Assembly (NCBI RefSeq): GCF_900626285.1
Contig: NZ_LR131147.1
Span: 374,031 to 438,030 of the forward strand
Direction: 5' to 3'
DNA length: 64,000 nt
From: Intestinimonas massiliensis (ex Afouda et al. 2020)
GTDB lineage: Bacteria > Bacillota > Clostridia > Oscillospirales > Oscillospiraceae
Shown: positions 24,902 to 33,486 of the stretch, in pieces
Position numbering within the stretch: the stretch's first letter is position 1
How the letters are laid out: the number at the start of each line of letters is the position of its first letter
Translations under genes and position numbers: made by a program
Notes under the pieces: generated by a model
Database searches by the model: none
Told to the model about the DNA's origin: nothing
Seen by the model: the letters and a program-made list of their open reading frames with translations, nothing else

Positions 24902-24954
24902 AAATCCCCCTATACCGTGTTTGTTTGGCTTACAGGCACAGTATAGGGGGATTT
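24902..24954 (-). promoter_or_regulatory. 18-bp hairpin that hides the VWA ribosome-binding site
   Basis: On the minus strand AAATCCCCCTATACTGTG pairs with CACGGTATAGGGGGATTT (18 bp with one G-U), with a loop of 17 bases. The Shine-Dalgarno AGGGGGA of the VWA gene is in the 3' arm. The structure could block translation or work as a weak terminator after the macro gene. Confidence 0.75.
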
Positions 24955-24990
24955 CGTTTCTATTTGGTCGCTTCGCAGGCGACAAACGGC

Positions 24991-26001
24991 TCAGCCGCCC
25001 AGCAGCTTCTGGTCAAAGGCAAACAGCGCCTCGTTGATCTCAAAGATATCGTAGTTCTGATGGGCAATAAAATACTCCACGATGATGTCGAACTTGCTGG
25101 CGTGGGAGAAGGCGAAGCCCGCCTTCCGGAGCATCTCCCGGGCCTCCTCCAGCGGCAGTTCCAAAGCGATGGCAAAGGCCATGGCGGTGGGCTTGGAGGG
25201 TTTGTAGTGGACGTCTGAGCGGATCTTGGAGAAGAGCTTGCGGTCGATGTTGGCCCTTTTGTAGCACTGCGCGTCGGTCATACCGGCCTCATCGATCTTC
25301 CGCAGCAGCATCTGAGAAAAGCTCTCGTCCAGCCGCCCCAGGGCCTCGTCCAGACTTCCGGGCGCCGCCCCGCAGGGAGCGGGGACCCACAGCTCTTCCG
25401 ACCTGGGTGCCGCGGAGGCCGCCCGGAAGGTCCTGGCCCTACGGCGCTGCTCCTTCTGAGAATCCGTATGCTCCGCCACATAGCAGTCGTCGATGTAAGC
25501 GGCAATATCGGCGAAGAGTTTTTTGCTGATGGCATAGGCCGCCCGGTCGAAAATCACCAGATAAACTGTCATATCATGAGCCAGAAGGAAGTCTCCGATG
25601 GTATCAACCGCCGCTTTCACGGCCTGGTCCTTGGGGCAGCCATACGCCCCGGAGGAAATAAGGGGAAAGGCCACCGTTTCACATTTGTGGGCCAGGGCCA
25701 GCTCCAGAGAGGAACGATAGGCGGAAACCAGCAGCTCCCGCTCGCCGTGACTTCCGTCCCGCCAGATGGGACCCACCGTGTGGATCACATATCGGGTGGG
25801 CAGGCAATAGCCTTTCGTGATCTTGGCCTGTCCTGTCTTACAGCCGCCCAAGGTACGGCACTCTTTCAGCAGCTCCGGCCCTGCGGCACGGTAGATGGCG
25901 CCGTCCACTCCCCCGCCGCCCAGCAGGCTCTCGTCGGCGGCGTTGACGATGGCGTCCACCTTCATGGTGGTGATGTCGTTTCGCACGATGTGAAGGGGCA
26001 T
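24991..26001 (-). CDS. Macro-domain protein with C-terminal HTH-like region
   Basis: The 336-aa protein has an N-terminal macro domain (about 1-165): MPLHIVRNDITTMKVDAIVNAADESLLGGGGVDGAI with the ADP-ribose loops NAA and GGGGVDGAI, followed by LISSGAYGCP. Macro domains bind or hydrolyse ADP-ribose on proteins. After a linker (about 170-230), the C-terminus (about 235-335) contains KRANIDRKLFSKIRSD, an XRE-like helix-turn-helix pattern. Its start follows gggaggtgtccct. The VWA gene is downstream on the same strand. Confidence 0.82.
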   Translation of the reverse strand: MPLHIVRNDITTMKVDAIVNAADESLLGGGGVDGAIYRAAGPELLKECRTLGGCKTGQAKITKGYCLPTRYVIHTVGPIWRDGSHGERELLVSAYRSSLELALAHKCETVAFPLISSGAYGCPKDQAVKAAVDTIGDFLLAHDMTVYLVIFDRAAYAISKKLFADIAAYIDDCYVAEHTDSQKEQRRRARTFRAASAAPRSEELWVPAPCGAAPGSLDEALGRLDESFSQMLLRKIDEAGMTDAQCYKRANIDRKLFSKIRSDVHYKPSKPTAMAFAIALELPLEEAREMLRKAGFAFSHASKFDIIVEYFIAHQNYDIFEINEALFAFDQKLLGG

Positions 26002-26025
26002 AGGGACACCTCCCGCAGGGACGAT

Positions 26026-26418
26026 TTAAAAGGTGACGGTACGGCTGGGCTCAGTGAAGGAGGAGAAGGTAGCGGCAGCCTCCGTCAGCGCAAAGACCAT
26101 GGTATTCCCGTCGCCAGGCGCGTAGGCGGCATGGAGATTGGGGTACTCATTCAGCATATGTTCCTGGGCTGCGACTTCAGGCACCTCCACGGCTTTGGCC
26201 GTCACACGCAGCCAGTGGCTGCCGTCAAAAGCGCAGAGCTCTACCTTGGGATTCGCCAGCATTTGCTTCGCCACGTCCTTCCTCCGTCCGGTCTGGATGG
26301 TAAGCTGCCCATTATAAATATCGATGGTGCCGAAGGGGCGCACGCGCGGCTGATCCCCGTCCATAGTGGCCAGGTAATAGGTACCGCAGGTTTTCAGGAA
26401 TTGATAGACTTCTTCCAT
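26026..26418 (-). CDS. Pyridoxamine 5'-phosphate oxidase-like flavoprotein
   Basis: The 130-aa protein has the split-barrel pattern TCGTYYLATMDGDQPRVRPFG, IYNGQLTIQTGRRKDVAKQM and PKVELCAFDG of PPOX-like FMN proteins common in Clostridia. It probably binds FMN or a related cofactor and reduces small molecules; it is too short for a true PdxH. The start follows gcaaggagggatatccc. It is 24 bp ahead of the macro gene on the same strand, so it may be co-transcribed. Confidence 0.8.
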   Translation of the reverse strand: MEEVYQFLKTCGTYYLATMDGDQPRVRPFGTIDIYNGQLTIQTGRRKDVAKQMLANPKVELCAFDGSHWLRVTAKAVEVPEVAAQEHMLNEYPNLHAAYAPGDGNTMVFALTEAAATFSSFTEPSRTVTF

Positions 26419-26503
26419 GGGATATCCCTCCTTGCTTTTCCTCCATTTTATACCATAGCCCCTGCAGCGTCAATGTCCTCGGCGGAGCCGGAATGGGAAA
26501 CCC

Positions 26504-26531
26504 TTGACAAGAGAGCGCAAAACGCTATAAT
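26504..26531 (+). promoter_or_regulatory. Sigma-A promoter of the TetR operon
   Basis: TTGACA (26504-26509), a 16-bp spacer, and TATAAT (26526-26531), both perfect consensus boxes. The start of the TetR gene is 27 bp downstream. Confidence 0.8.
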
Positions 26532-26558
26532 GAACCATGTTCAAGTTGAGGTGGTTGG

Positions 26559-27116
26559 ATGAATACCGTTGTGACGTCGAAAGAAGAAATCTTGAAAACC
26601 AGCCGGGAGCTGATCCAGCGTCAGGGCTGGACTGCGGTCAATATCCGCTCAGTGGCGGCGGCCTGTGGGGTATCGGTAGGATCTATCTATAACTATTTCG
26701 GCTCCAAGACCGCTCTGGTGGGTGCGGTGGTGGAAAGTGTCTGGTGTGAGATTTTCCATCGGCCGGAGGATGGGGCCGTGTTTCAGGACACCCTAGCCTG
26801 TGTCACCTGGATGTACGAGCGGATGGAATATGGCTGCAAGCACTACCCCGGCTTTTTCACTCTGCATTCTCTGGGCTTTATGGGGGAAGACAAATCGGAC
26901 GGGAGACAGAAGATGCAGCAGACCTGGCAGCACATTTTAAATGGGCTGTGCGCTGTTCTGAAGCGGGACGCCAGGATTCGCCCCAACGCCTTTACCGGGG
27001 AGTTTACGGCGGAGAAATTTGCGGACGTTCTGTTTTCCCTGATGTTGTCCGCGCTGCTGCGGCAGGATTATAACCCCACGGCTGTGCTGGAGCTTGTCCG
27101 GAGAGCGCTCTATTGA
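26559..27116 (+). CDS. TetR/AcrR-family regulator
   Basis: The 185-aa protein has an N-terminal TetR helix-turn-helix (about 10-55: WTAVNIRSVAAACGVSVGSIYNYFGSKTALVGAV) and a divergent ligand-binding C-terminal domain. It likely represses itself and the two membrane proteins that follow. A perfect sigma-A promoter precedes it. The ATG is preceded by gaggtggttgg. Confidence 0.85.
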   Translation: MNTVVTSKEEILKTSRELIQRQGWTAVNIRSVAAACGVSVGSIYNYFGSKTALVGAVVESVWCEIFHRPEDGAVFQDTLACVTWMYERMEYGCKHYPGFFTLHSLGFMGEDKSDGRQKMQQTWQHILNGLCAVLKRDARIRPNAFTGEFTAEKFADVLFSLMLSALLRQDYNPTAVLELVRRALY

Positions 27117-27183
27117 AATTCCCAAGCAATCGTGGGAATTTCATATCCCGGAAATTGAACATCGTTCACCCGAAAGGAGGCAA

Positions 27184-27639
27184 ATGATGAAAGTAAAACG
27201 GAATACCCTGCTGCTTCTGGCCTGTCTGGTGTGGAGCGCGGCGGGGTTCAATATTCTCCGCATCGGCTTGATGGCCTATCCGGCCTACCTCACGATACTG
27301 AATTTCCTGCTGTCTATCCTGGTTTTTGCCGTGTTCCAGAGATTCATCTTCGGCAAACTGGTAAAAAAGCACACCGCCAGGATCAGCGCCTATCTGGAGG
27401 AGCGTCACTTCTTCCTGAAATTCTTTGACGGAAAGGCCTTTGCCATCATGGCGGTGATGATGACAGGCGGTATTGGCCTGCGCTTCAGCGGACTTGCGCC
27501 GGAGCAATTCATTGCCGTCTTCTATACCGGTCTGGGCGCTGCGCTGCTGTCAGCCGGATTGCTGTTTGGCCGCAACTATGGCAAGGCAGTCTTTGCGGCA
27601 GCCACCAACCAAAATGAAATGGGACAAAAAGGAGAGTAA
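27184..27639 (+). CDS. Membrane protein of unknown function
   Basis: The 151-aa protein has four hydrophobic segments. The sequence LACLVWSAAGFNILRIGLMAY at the N-terminus recalls a family of small clostridial membrane proteins without known role. The ATG at 27184 follows cgaaaggaggcaa. It sits between a TetR regulator and another membrane protein, so the three likely form one operon. Confidence 0.6.
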   Translation: MMKVKRNTLLLLACLVWSAAGFNILRIGLMAYPAYLTILNFLLSILVFAVFQRFIFGKLVKKHTARISAYLEERHFFLKFFDGKAFAIMAVMMTGGIGLRFSGLAPEQFIAVFYTGLGAALLSAGLLFGRNYGKAVFAAATNQNEMGQKGE

Positions 27640-27642
27640 GCA

Positions 27643-28308
27643 ATGCAGGCAATTATGGAGACTCTGTTTGACGCCGGCTATCTGATCTTGGTCATCACCA
27701 TCGGCATTTTGATGATCCGGGGCAGCAAGGGGAATCGCCAATTCCGCCTCTTCGGCTTTATGGCGGTGGTGCTGGGCGCGGGTGATGCCTTCCATCTGAT
27801 CCCCCGGGCGTACGCCCTGTGTACCACAGGTCTTGAAAACTACACCACGCTTTTGGGCCTCGGGAAGTGGATCACTTCCATTACCATGACCATTTTCTAT
27901 GTGCTGCTCTACTATGTCTGGCGGCAGCGGTACCGTATAAAGGATCAGAACGGCCTCACCGCTGCGGTGTATGTCCTGGCCGGGCTGCGCATTCTGCTGT
28001 GCATGATGCCGCAGAATCAGTGGTTCAGCGCCGACGCTCCCCTCTCCTGGGGGATCTACCGCAATATCCCCTTTGCCCTGCTGGGCCTTCTGGTGATCGT
28101 GCTGTTTTTCCGCAGCGCCAGAGGGTGCGGAGATCGGGCGTTCCGCTGGATGTGGCTGACCATCGTGCTGAGCTTTGGCTTCTACATCCCGGTGGTGCTG
28201 TGGGCAGATGTGATGCCCATGATCGGGATGCTCATGATTCCCAAGACCTGTGCCTACGTATGGACGGTACTGATCGGATATTTTTCCATGAAAAAGGAAT
28301 GCAGATAG
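27643..28308 (+). CDS. Polytopic membrane protein of unknown function
   Basis: The 221-aa protein has about seven hydrophobic segments separated by short loops; conserved-looking polar positions include GDAFHLIPRAYAL in a helix. No transporter or enzyme motif is recognised. It starts three bases after the previous stop, with aaaggagagtaagc as ribosome-binding site. It is the final gene of the TetR operon. Confidence 0.6.
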   Translation: MQAIMETLFDAGYLILVITIGILMIRGSKGNRQFRLFGFMAVVLGAGDAFHLIPRAYALCTTGLENYTTLLGLGKWITSITMTIFYVLLYYVWRQRYRIKDQNGLTAAVYVLAGLRILLCMMPQNQWFSADAPLSWGIYRNIPFALLGLLVIVLFFRSARGCGDRAFRWMWLTIVLSFGFYIPVVLWADVMPMIGMLMIPKTCAYVWTVLIGYFSMKKECR

Positions 28309-28444
28309 CGGCGGAAATCACATAAGCACTGCACGGCGCAGGGTTCAGGATGCACGGTCTCGCTGCTCAAAAAGTTCAAATTCGGTGTCGGTTATGCTAT
28401 ACTGAATGCAAGAATACCTGCATCGCCGGAAAGGAGTGACCCAT

Positions 28445-29833
28445 ATGCCGATGCTCGGTGCTGTTCTGACACCTCACCCGCCTGTGCTGCTGCCGGAAGT
28501 GGGCAAGGGCCGGGAGCGCGAAATCGCCGCCACCGGACAGGCCATGCACACCGCCGCCCGGGAAGTCGCTCGCTGGAACCCCGACGTTCTCATCATCTCT
28601 TCGCCCCATACCATCCTGTACGGGGACTATTTCCATATCGCCCCCGGCAGCGGCGCGGCAGGCGATATGTCCGCCTTTGGGGCCCCTCAGGTGCGGATAG
28701 CGGCAAGGTATGACGTCCCGCTACGGGAGGAGACCGTGCGTCTGGCTCAGGCCGCCGGGCTGGAGGCCGGTACCCTGGGGCAGCGGGACCCGTCCCTGGA
28801 CCACGGCGTCCTGATCCCCCTCTACTTTCTGCGTCAGGCGGGTATCGACTGCCCCATCGTGCGGATGGGCCTGTCCAGCTTTTCTCCGCTGGACCATTAC
28901 CGGTTGGGCCAGTGCGTGGCCCAGGCGGCAGAGGCTCTGGGACGCCGGGCGGTCTTCGTGGCCAGCGGGGACCTCTCCCACAAGCTGAAATCCGACGGTC
29001 CCTACGGTTTCGCCCCGGAGGGACCGGTATTTGACGAGGCGGTCACCCAGGCCATGGCCTCCGGGGATTTTCTGCGGTTCCTCACCATGGATGCCTCCCT
29101 CTGTGAACGGGCGGCTGAGTGCGGCCTGCGCTCTTTCCAGATGATGGCCGGGGCCCTGGACGGGCTGGCAGTCAACCCGCAGCTGCTGAGCCACGAGGGC
29201 ACCTTCGGCGTGGGCTACGGAGTGGCGCTGTTTCCGGTCACCGGCCGGGATGAAACCCGCCGCTTCGCCGCCGCCTGTGAGCAGGCCCGGCGGGCCCGCC
29301 TTCAGGCACGCCGGGCCGGAGAGGACCCCTGGGTGCGGCTGGCACGTCTGTCCCTGGAGACCTACGTGCGCACCGGCCGGCCTCTGGAACGCCTGCCGGA
29401 CGGTCTGCCTCCGGAACTGACCGGACAGGCGGCGGGGGCCTTCGTGTCCCTGCATATCGACGGACGCCTGCGGGGCTGCATCGGCACCATCTCTCCTACC
29501 CAGAAAAATGTGGCCTGGGAGATCGTCCAAAACGCCGTGTCCGCCTGCTCCCGTGATCCTCGCTTTCCGCCTGTACGGACCGCTGAGCTGGATGAGCTGG
29601 AGTACAGTGTAGATGTACTGGGCCGGCCGGAGCCCGTGGACTCCCCTGCCCTGCTAAACCCCAAACAGTACGGCGTCATCGTCAGCTGCGGGCACCGGCG
29701 GGGCCTGCTGCTGCCCGATCTGGACGGCGTGGACACCGTGGAGCAGCAGCTGGATATCGCCCGGCAGAAGGGCGGCATCCGCGCCGGAGAGCCCTGTCAG
29801 ATCCAGCGGTTCCAGGTGGTGCGCCACCTATGA
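28445..29833 (+). CDS. Memo-AMMECR1 fusion protein (AmmeMemoRadiSam system)
   Basis: The 462-aa protein has an N-terminal Memo/LigB-type extradiol dioxygenase-like domain (about 1-270: LTPHPPVLLPEVGKG, SSPHTILYGDYF, LDHGVLIPLYFL, VASGDLSHKL) fused to an AMMECR1 domain (about 290-460: LRGCIGTISPTQKNVAWEIV, DPRFPPV). These two parts and the radical SAM protein encoded next define the AmmeMemoRadiSam cluster, whose chemistry is unknown. The ATG at 28445 follows aaaggagtgaccc. It overlaps the radical SAM gene by 4 bp. Confidence 0.88.
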   Translation: MPMLGAVLTPHPPVLLPEVGKGREREIAATGQAMHTAAREVARWNPDVLIISSPHTILYGDYFHIAPGSGAAGDMSAFGAPQVRIAARYDVPLREETVRLAQAAGLEAGTLGQRDPSLDHGVLIPLYFLRQAGIDCPIVRMGLSSFSPLDHYRLGQCVAQAAEALGRRAVFVASGDLSHKLKSDGPYGFAPEGPVFDEAVTQAMASGDFLRFLTMDASLCERAAECGLRSFQMMAGALDGLAVNPQLLSHEGTFGVGYGVALFPVTGRDETRRFAAACEQARRARLQARRAGEDPWVRLARLSLETYVRTGRPLERLPDGLPPELTGQAAGAFVSLHIDGRLRGCIGTISPTQKNVAWEIVQNAVSACSRDPRFPPVRTAELDELEYSVDVLGRPEPVDSPALLNPKQYGVIVSCGHRRGLLLPDLDGVDTVEQQLDIARQKGGIRAGEPCQIQRFQVVRHL

Positions 29834-30654
29834 GCACCCAATGTGAGCTCTGCTTCCACCACTGCCGGCTGGACGAGGGGCAGACCGGCCTGTGCCGGGC
29901 CAGAGCCGCCCGGGGCGGCCGGATCATCTCCCTCAGCTACGGCAAGCTGACTGCACTGGCCCTTGATCCCATTGAGAAAAAGCCCCTGCGCCGCTTCCAC
30001 CCCGGCAGTATGATCCTGTCGGCGGGCAGCTTCGGCTGCAACCTGCGCTGCCCCTTCTGCCAGAACGCCGGGATCGCCGCGGCGGGGGCTGAAATCCCCA
30101 CCCGGGATTGCCCGCCCGAAGTTCTGGTGCGGGAAGCCGTCCGCCTGCGGGACCAGGGCAATATCGGTGTGGCCTACACCTATAACGAGCCGCTGGTGGG
30201 CTATGAGTACGTGCGGGACTGCGCCGCGCTGGTGCACGAGGCCGGGATGTGCAACGTGCTGGTGACCAACGGGACGATTGAGGAGCGCCCGTGGCGGGAT
30301 CTGCTGCCGCTGATAGACGCGGTGAACATCGACCTGAAGGGATTCACCCCAGACTGGTACCGCGCCCTGGGCGGCGATCTGGAGACGGTCAGGCGCTCCA
30401 TCACCCTGGCGGCTCAGTGCTGCCACGTGGAGGTCACCACCCTGATCGTGCCGGGTGAGAACGACAGCGAGGAGGAGATGCGGGCCCTGGCCAGCTGGCT
30501 GGCCTCGGTCAGCCCGGATATTCCCCTGCACGTCTCCCGTTTCTTTCCCCGCCACCGTATGGCCGACCGGCCGCCCACGCCGGTGGAGCGGGTCTGTCAT
30601 CTGGCCGATATAGCCCGGGAAAAGCTGCGTTATGTCTATACAGGCAACTGCTGA
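29830..30654 (+). CDS. amrS: AmmeMemoRadiSam system radical SAM enzyme
   Basis: The 274-aa protein has the radical SAM cluster CNLRCPFC (about residues 67-74) after a cysteine-rich N-terminus (CELCFHHCRLDEGQTGLC) that resembles pyruvate-formate-lyase-activating-enzyme relatives. It also has the SAM-binding GVAYTYNEPLVGYEY. Its partner is the Memo-AMMECR1 fusion directly upstream, with which it overlaps. Substrate unknown; the constant co-occurrence suggests a common modification pathway. Confidence 0.9.
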   Translation: MSTQCELCFHHCRLDEGQTGLCRARAARGGRIISLSYGKLTALALDPIEKKPLRRFHPGSMILSAGSFGCNLRCPFCQNAGIAAAGAEIPTRDCPPEVLVREAVRLRDQGNIGVAYTYNEPLVGYEYVRDCAALVHEAGMCNVLVTNGTIEERPWRDLLPLIDAVNIDLKGFTPDWYRALGGDLETVRRSITLAAQCCHVEVTTLIVPGENDSEEEMRALASWLASVSPDIPLHVSRFFPRHRMADRPPTPVERVCHLADIAREKLRYVYTGNC

Positions 30655-30681
30655 ACACTTATGCAACAGGAGGTATGTTTC

Positions 30682-31242
30682 ATGCGCAAGAATTTTGGAG
30701 CCAAGCCCTGGACCTATCCCCAGCCGGTCTTTATTCTCGCCACCTACGGCGAAGACGGTATCCCAGATGCCATGAACGCGGCCTGGGGCGGGATCAGCGA
30801 CGACAAGGAGCTGTCCATGTGCATCAGCGCCGGCCACAAGACCACTGCCAATATTTTGGTCCGCAAAGCCTTTACCGTCAGTATGGCTACGGCAGACCAG
30901 CTGGCGGCCTGCGACTATGTGGGTATCGAGTCCGGCAACAACGTGGCAAACAAGGTGGAGAAGGCGGGCTGGCACACCACCAGATCGGAATTTGTAGACG
31001 CCCCTCTCATTGATGAGCTGCCCATGGCCGTGGAGTGCCGTCTGGTGAGCTATGACCCGGAGAGCTGCCGTCTGGTAGGCGAGATCGTCAACGTCAGCGC
31101 GGACCAGTCTGTGCTGGACGCCGACGGTAAGATCGACCCGGACAAGCTCCAGCCCATCATCTTCGACCCCATCCACAACACCTACCGCAAGCTGGGCCAG
31201 CTTGCGGGCAGCGCCTTCCGGGATGGGGCAAAGCTGAAATAA
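30682..31242 (+). CDS. Flavin reductase-like FMN-binding protein
   Basis: The 186-aa protein resembles the flavin reductase (split-barrel) family: PQPVFILATYGEDGIPDAMNAAWGG, SMCISAGHKTTANIL and FTVSMATADQL. It probably binds FMN. I choose ATG 30682 because caggaggtatgttt precedes it; ATG 30661 is in frame but has no site. It follows the AmmeMemoRadiSam genes by 27 bp and could be in that transcript. Confidence 0.82.
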   Translation: MRKNFGAKPWTYPQPVFILATYGEDGIPDAMNAAWGGISDDKELSMCISAGHKTTANILVRKAFTVSMATADQLAACDYVGIESGNNVANKVEKAGWHTTRSEFVDAPLIDELPMAVECRLVSYDPESCRLVGEIVNVSADQSVLDADGKIDPDKLQPIIFDPIHNTYRKLGQLAGSAFRDGAKLK

Positions 31243-31276
31243 CACCCTATAGCCCGTTAGGAAAGCTGGGACATAT

Positions 31277-31666
31277 ATGGCTCCTAAAAGAGTATGGATG
31301 TCACCGCATACCGGAAACTACATGCTGCACGTCCTGGGCGGAAGCCTCGGCATCGTACTGCTGGCCATGCTGCTGATCATCGGTGGGACCTGGCTGTCGG
31401 ATCACGGGCACAATGTGCTGGGGTACGCGGCCGGAACCATTGAAACGCAGGAATTTCTGAATCGGCTTGCACAGATGCCCTACGTGCCGGCCGGTGCCGA
31501 CGAAGTGCTGAAAGTGGAACGCATCAAGGACAGCCGCTCCTGCTACGCCGTCTCCTGCCAGGTGCGTCACCCCAACCGGAACGTGATCCGCCGTTCCTAT
31601 TTCATCGTAAAGGGGGTTCTGGAGGAAACGTCACTGCTCCTGGAGCTGGAGCGGCGGGAGAGATAA
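31277..31666 (+). CDS. Single-pass membrane protein of unknown function
   Basis: The 129-aa protein has one hydrophobic segment (about 17-40) and a C-terminal charged domain with VERIKDSRSCYAVSCQVRHPNRNVIRRSYFIV. No family recognised. The start lacks a strong ribosome-binding site, which lowers confidence. Confidence 0.45.
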   Translation: MAPKRVWMSPHTGNYMLHVLGGSLGIVLLAMLLIIGGTWLSDHGHNVLGYAAGTIETQEFLNRLAQMPYVPAGADEVLKVERIKDSRSCYAVSCQVRHPNRNVIRRSYFIVKGVLEETSLLLELERRER

Positions 31667-31938
31667 CTTCCGCTGAGCCAAAAGGCCGGCGGCACTTTTC
31701 CCCGGGAAATCCGCCGAAACCGGACCGCGCACGGTCAGTACCTGCCGGGATCCCGGCGGTCCCGCTGCTGCTTTTTGCTCCGCTTATCCAGCGGCACCAT
31801 CCGGGTCATAGCCGGCATCTCCTCTCTTTGTGACAACTTCCTAACATTTTCCCCGCTCACCTTGCACTTTAGCTCACAATCGGCTATAGTTATGGTCCTA
31901 TCCGACCAACCTGAGGCGTAAGAATGGAGGCGGTTTTG

Positions 31939-32277
31939 ATGGCGATTATCCGGTTTCCGGTGATTGATCCTGTGGCAACCGGCGCAAACATCACCCGGCT
32001 GCGGCTGGAACGCGGTTTTACTGTCCGGGATCTGCAGCAGTTCTTCGGTTTTGAAGAGCCGCAGGCGATCTACAAATGGCAAAGAGGGCAGAGCCTGCCA
32101 AATATCGACAATCTCTACGCCCTCAGTCAGCTGTTCCAGATCTCCATGAACGAAATCCTGGTACCTTCTTCCCATATCAATGCCCTTGAGCAGCAGGCTT
32201 CGGCCTGCTGCTCAAGTCATATTATCCCACTTTGGCTCCGGGCACAGGGGGTATGGCAAAATTTCAGGACTGCTTAG
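31939..32277 (+). CDS. XRE-family helix-turn-helix protein
   Basis: The 112-aa protein begins MAIIRFPVIDPVATGANITRLRLERGFTVRDLQQFFGFEEPQAIYKWQRGQSLPNIDNLYALSQLF, a complete XRE helix-turn-helix in the first 75 residues. I choose ATG 31939 because ggagg lies 8 bases ahead of it. The last 30 codons run over a perfect 14-bp hairpin and do not look like the family, so the natural end may have been lost. Confidence 0.7.
   Translation: MAIIRFPVIDPVATGANITRLRLERGFTVRDLQQFFGFEEPQAIYKWQRGQSLPNIDNLYALSQLFQISMNEILVPSSHINALEQQASACCSSHIIPLWLRAQGVWQNFRTA
32185..32216 (+). terminator. 14-bp perfect hairpin with TTCG loop
   Basis: CTTGAGCAGCAGGC-TTCG-GCCTGCTGCTCAAG inside the 3' end of the XRE gene. The UUCG loop is exceptionally stable. 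No U-tract follows, so it may be a structural or processing element rather than a terminator. Confidence 0.5.
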
Positions 32278-32632
32278 ACCCTTATCCGCCGGGACTCCGG
32301 TGATCTTCGCTGCCAGACGGCAGCTCCGCTCCCACGGACTTCCGGACGACTTCATCTCATAAAATGAATCAGGCGAACCTGAAAAGGCGGAGACGCATTG
32401 GCGGGTTGGGCAGTGATGGAATTGACAAACCAGCAAAAGCGCGGCATGGCGCGGGACGCAGAGCAACGCAAATGGCGATCCTGGTAAACCGGCCTGTTTG
32501 GGCCTCATTCCCTTTCAAAGCATTTGACTCCTCTGCAGCATACGCAGCATCATAATTCATCTGCGTCTGAACCGGCCGTGGCAGTTCTTCCATCTTGCCA
32601 TACCCGCTGTGCCCGGAAGCACGGCGGGCCCG
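32278..32632. other. 355-bp intergenic stretch
   Basis: No supported gene. The sequence is mixed in base composition and may be decayed; nothing recognised. Confidence 0.3.
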
Positions 32633-33289
32633 CTATGCTTCGGCGCTGCCCGACTCTGCCGTTTTTTCAATGAAGTCGGTCAGGATCGCGTCAAAGCTGT
32701 CATTGAGGTCAAAGGGAGGCACGTAGTCCAGTTCTGTGTTGACCAGGCACTTGTCCAGCTCAATGGAGCGCTCATCGGACTTTTTCCCCAGGGACGCCGC
32801 CAAGGCGCGGATCTTGTTCCGGTTAAAGTCGATCGTGACGACCTGTCTGGCGTCACAGCGGTAAGTGACCTGGTTTCCGTCGCCGTTGAACCGGTACCCG
32901 GAGCCGCCGCCCGGGATGGTTTTCTCGCTGTTGCGCAGGGTGGTCATACTGCGAAAGACGCGGGCCAGGGCCTGCCGCTGCCGGTTGAGGCCCACTTCGC
33001 TGTCCATATCAAGGGTCAATTTGCCCTTGGCGTCACGAATCGCCTTGCTCAGCTTCTCCCGCTCCTGCATCATGGCCATGAGGAATTCCGCGATCTCGTT
33101 GGCATGGCCGGCATACTCGCTGGGAGCGTTCTCTTCCACAACCACATCCTGCGCATCGCCCATGACCTTGCTGCGCAGGTGCGTCATCTTGACTTTAAGG
33201 ATGTTCCGGTGATCCTCCAGAATATCCATTGCCTGGTTCATGACGAGCTGGAGCTTGTTCTGGACCCGAAACGCATCTTTCAGATTCAT
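32633..33289 (-). CDS. Helical protein of unknown function
   Basis: The 218-aa protein is rich in charged heptads in its first half (NKLQLVMNQAMDILEDHRNILKVKMTHLRSK), suggesting a coiled coil, followed by a strand-rich middle (GSGYRFNGDGNQVTYRCDARQVVTIDF) and a helical tail. No known domain. The ATG follows gggaggcaggctga. The gene is isolated; the 196 bp upstream hold no other gene. Confidence 0.6.
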   Translation of the reverse strand: MNLKDAFRVQNKLQLVMNQAMDILEDHRNILKVKMTHLRSKVMGDAQDVVVEENAPSEYAGHANEIAEFLMAMMQEREKLSKAIRDAKGKLTLDMDSEVGLNRQRQALARVFRSMTTLRNSEKTIPGGGSGYRFNGDGNQVTYRCDARQVVTIDFNRNKIRALAASLGKKSDERSIELDKCLVNTELDYVPPFDLNDSFDAILTDFIEKTAESGSAEA

Positions 33290-33486
33290 TCAGCCTGCCT
33301 CCCTTTGACTTTTGATGCGCTTATCATAAGCCCAAAGGCCCCATTTGTCATTGAACTGCTGGTTGAATCCCCTGTTTTGATCCGGCGGACAGCAGCACCT
33401 CGCCCACCGCCAGGGAGTAGTCCGGTCAATAGCCCCCTTGATCTGTGCCGGAAGCGTAAGTACGCACATTTAAGTGCGGATCCCGC

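Noticed and set aside
29797..31245. Minus-strand frame of 482 codons opposite amrS and the flavin reductase gene
   Set aside because: It covers two genes with strong motifs and shows no domain of its own.
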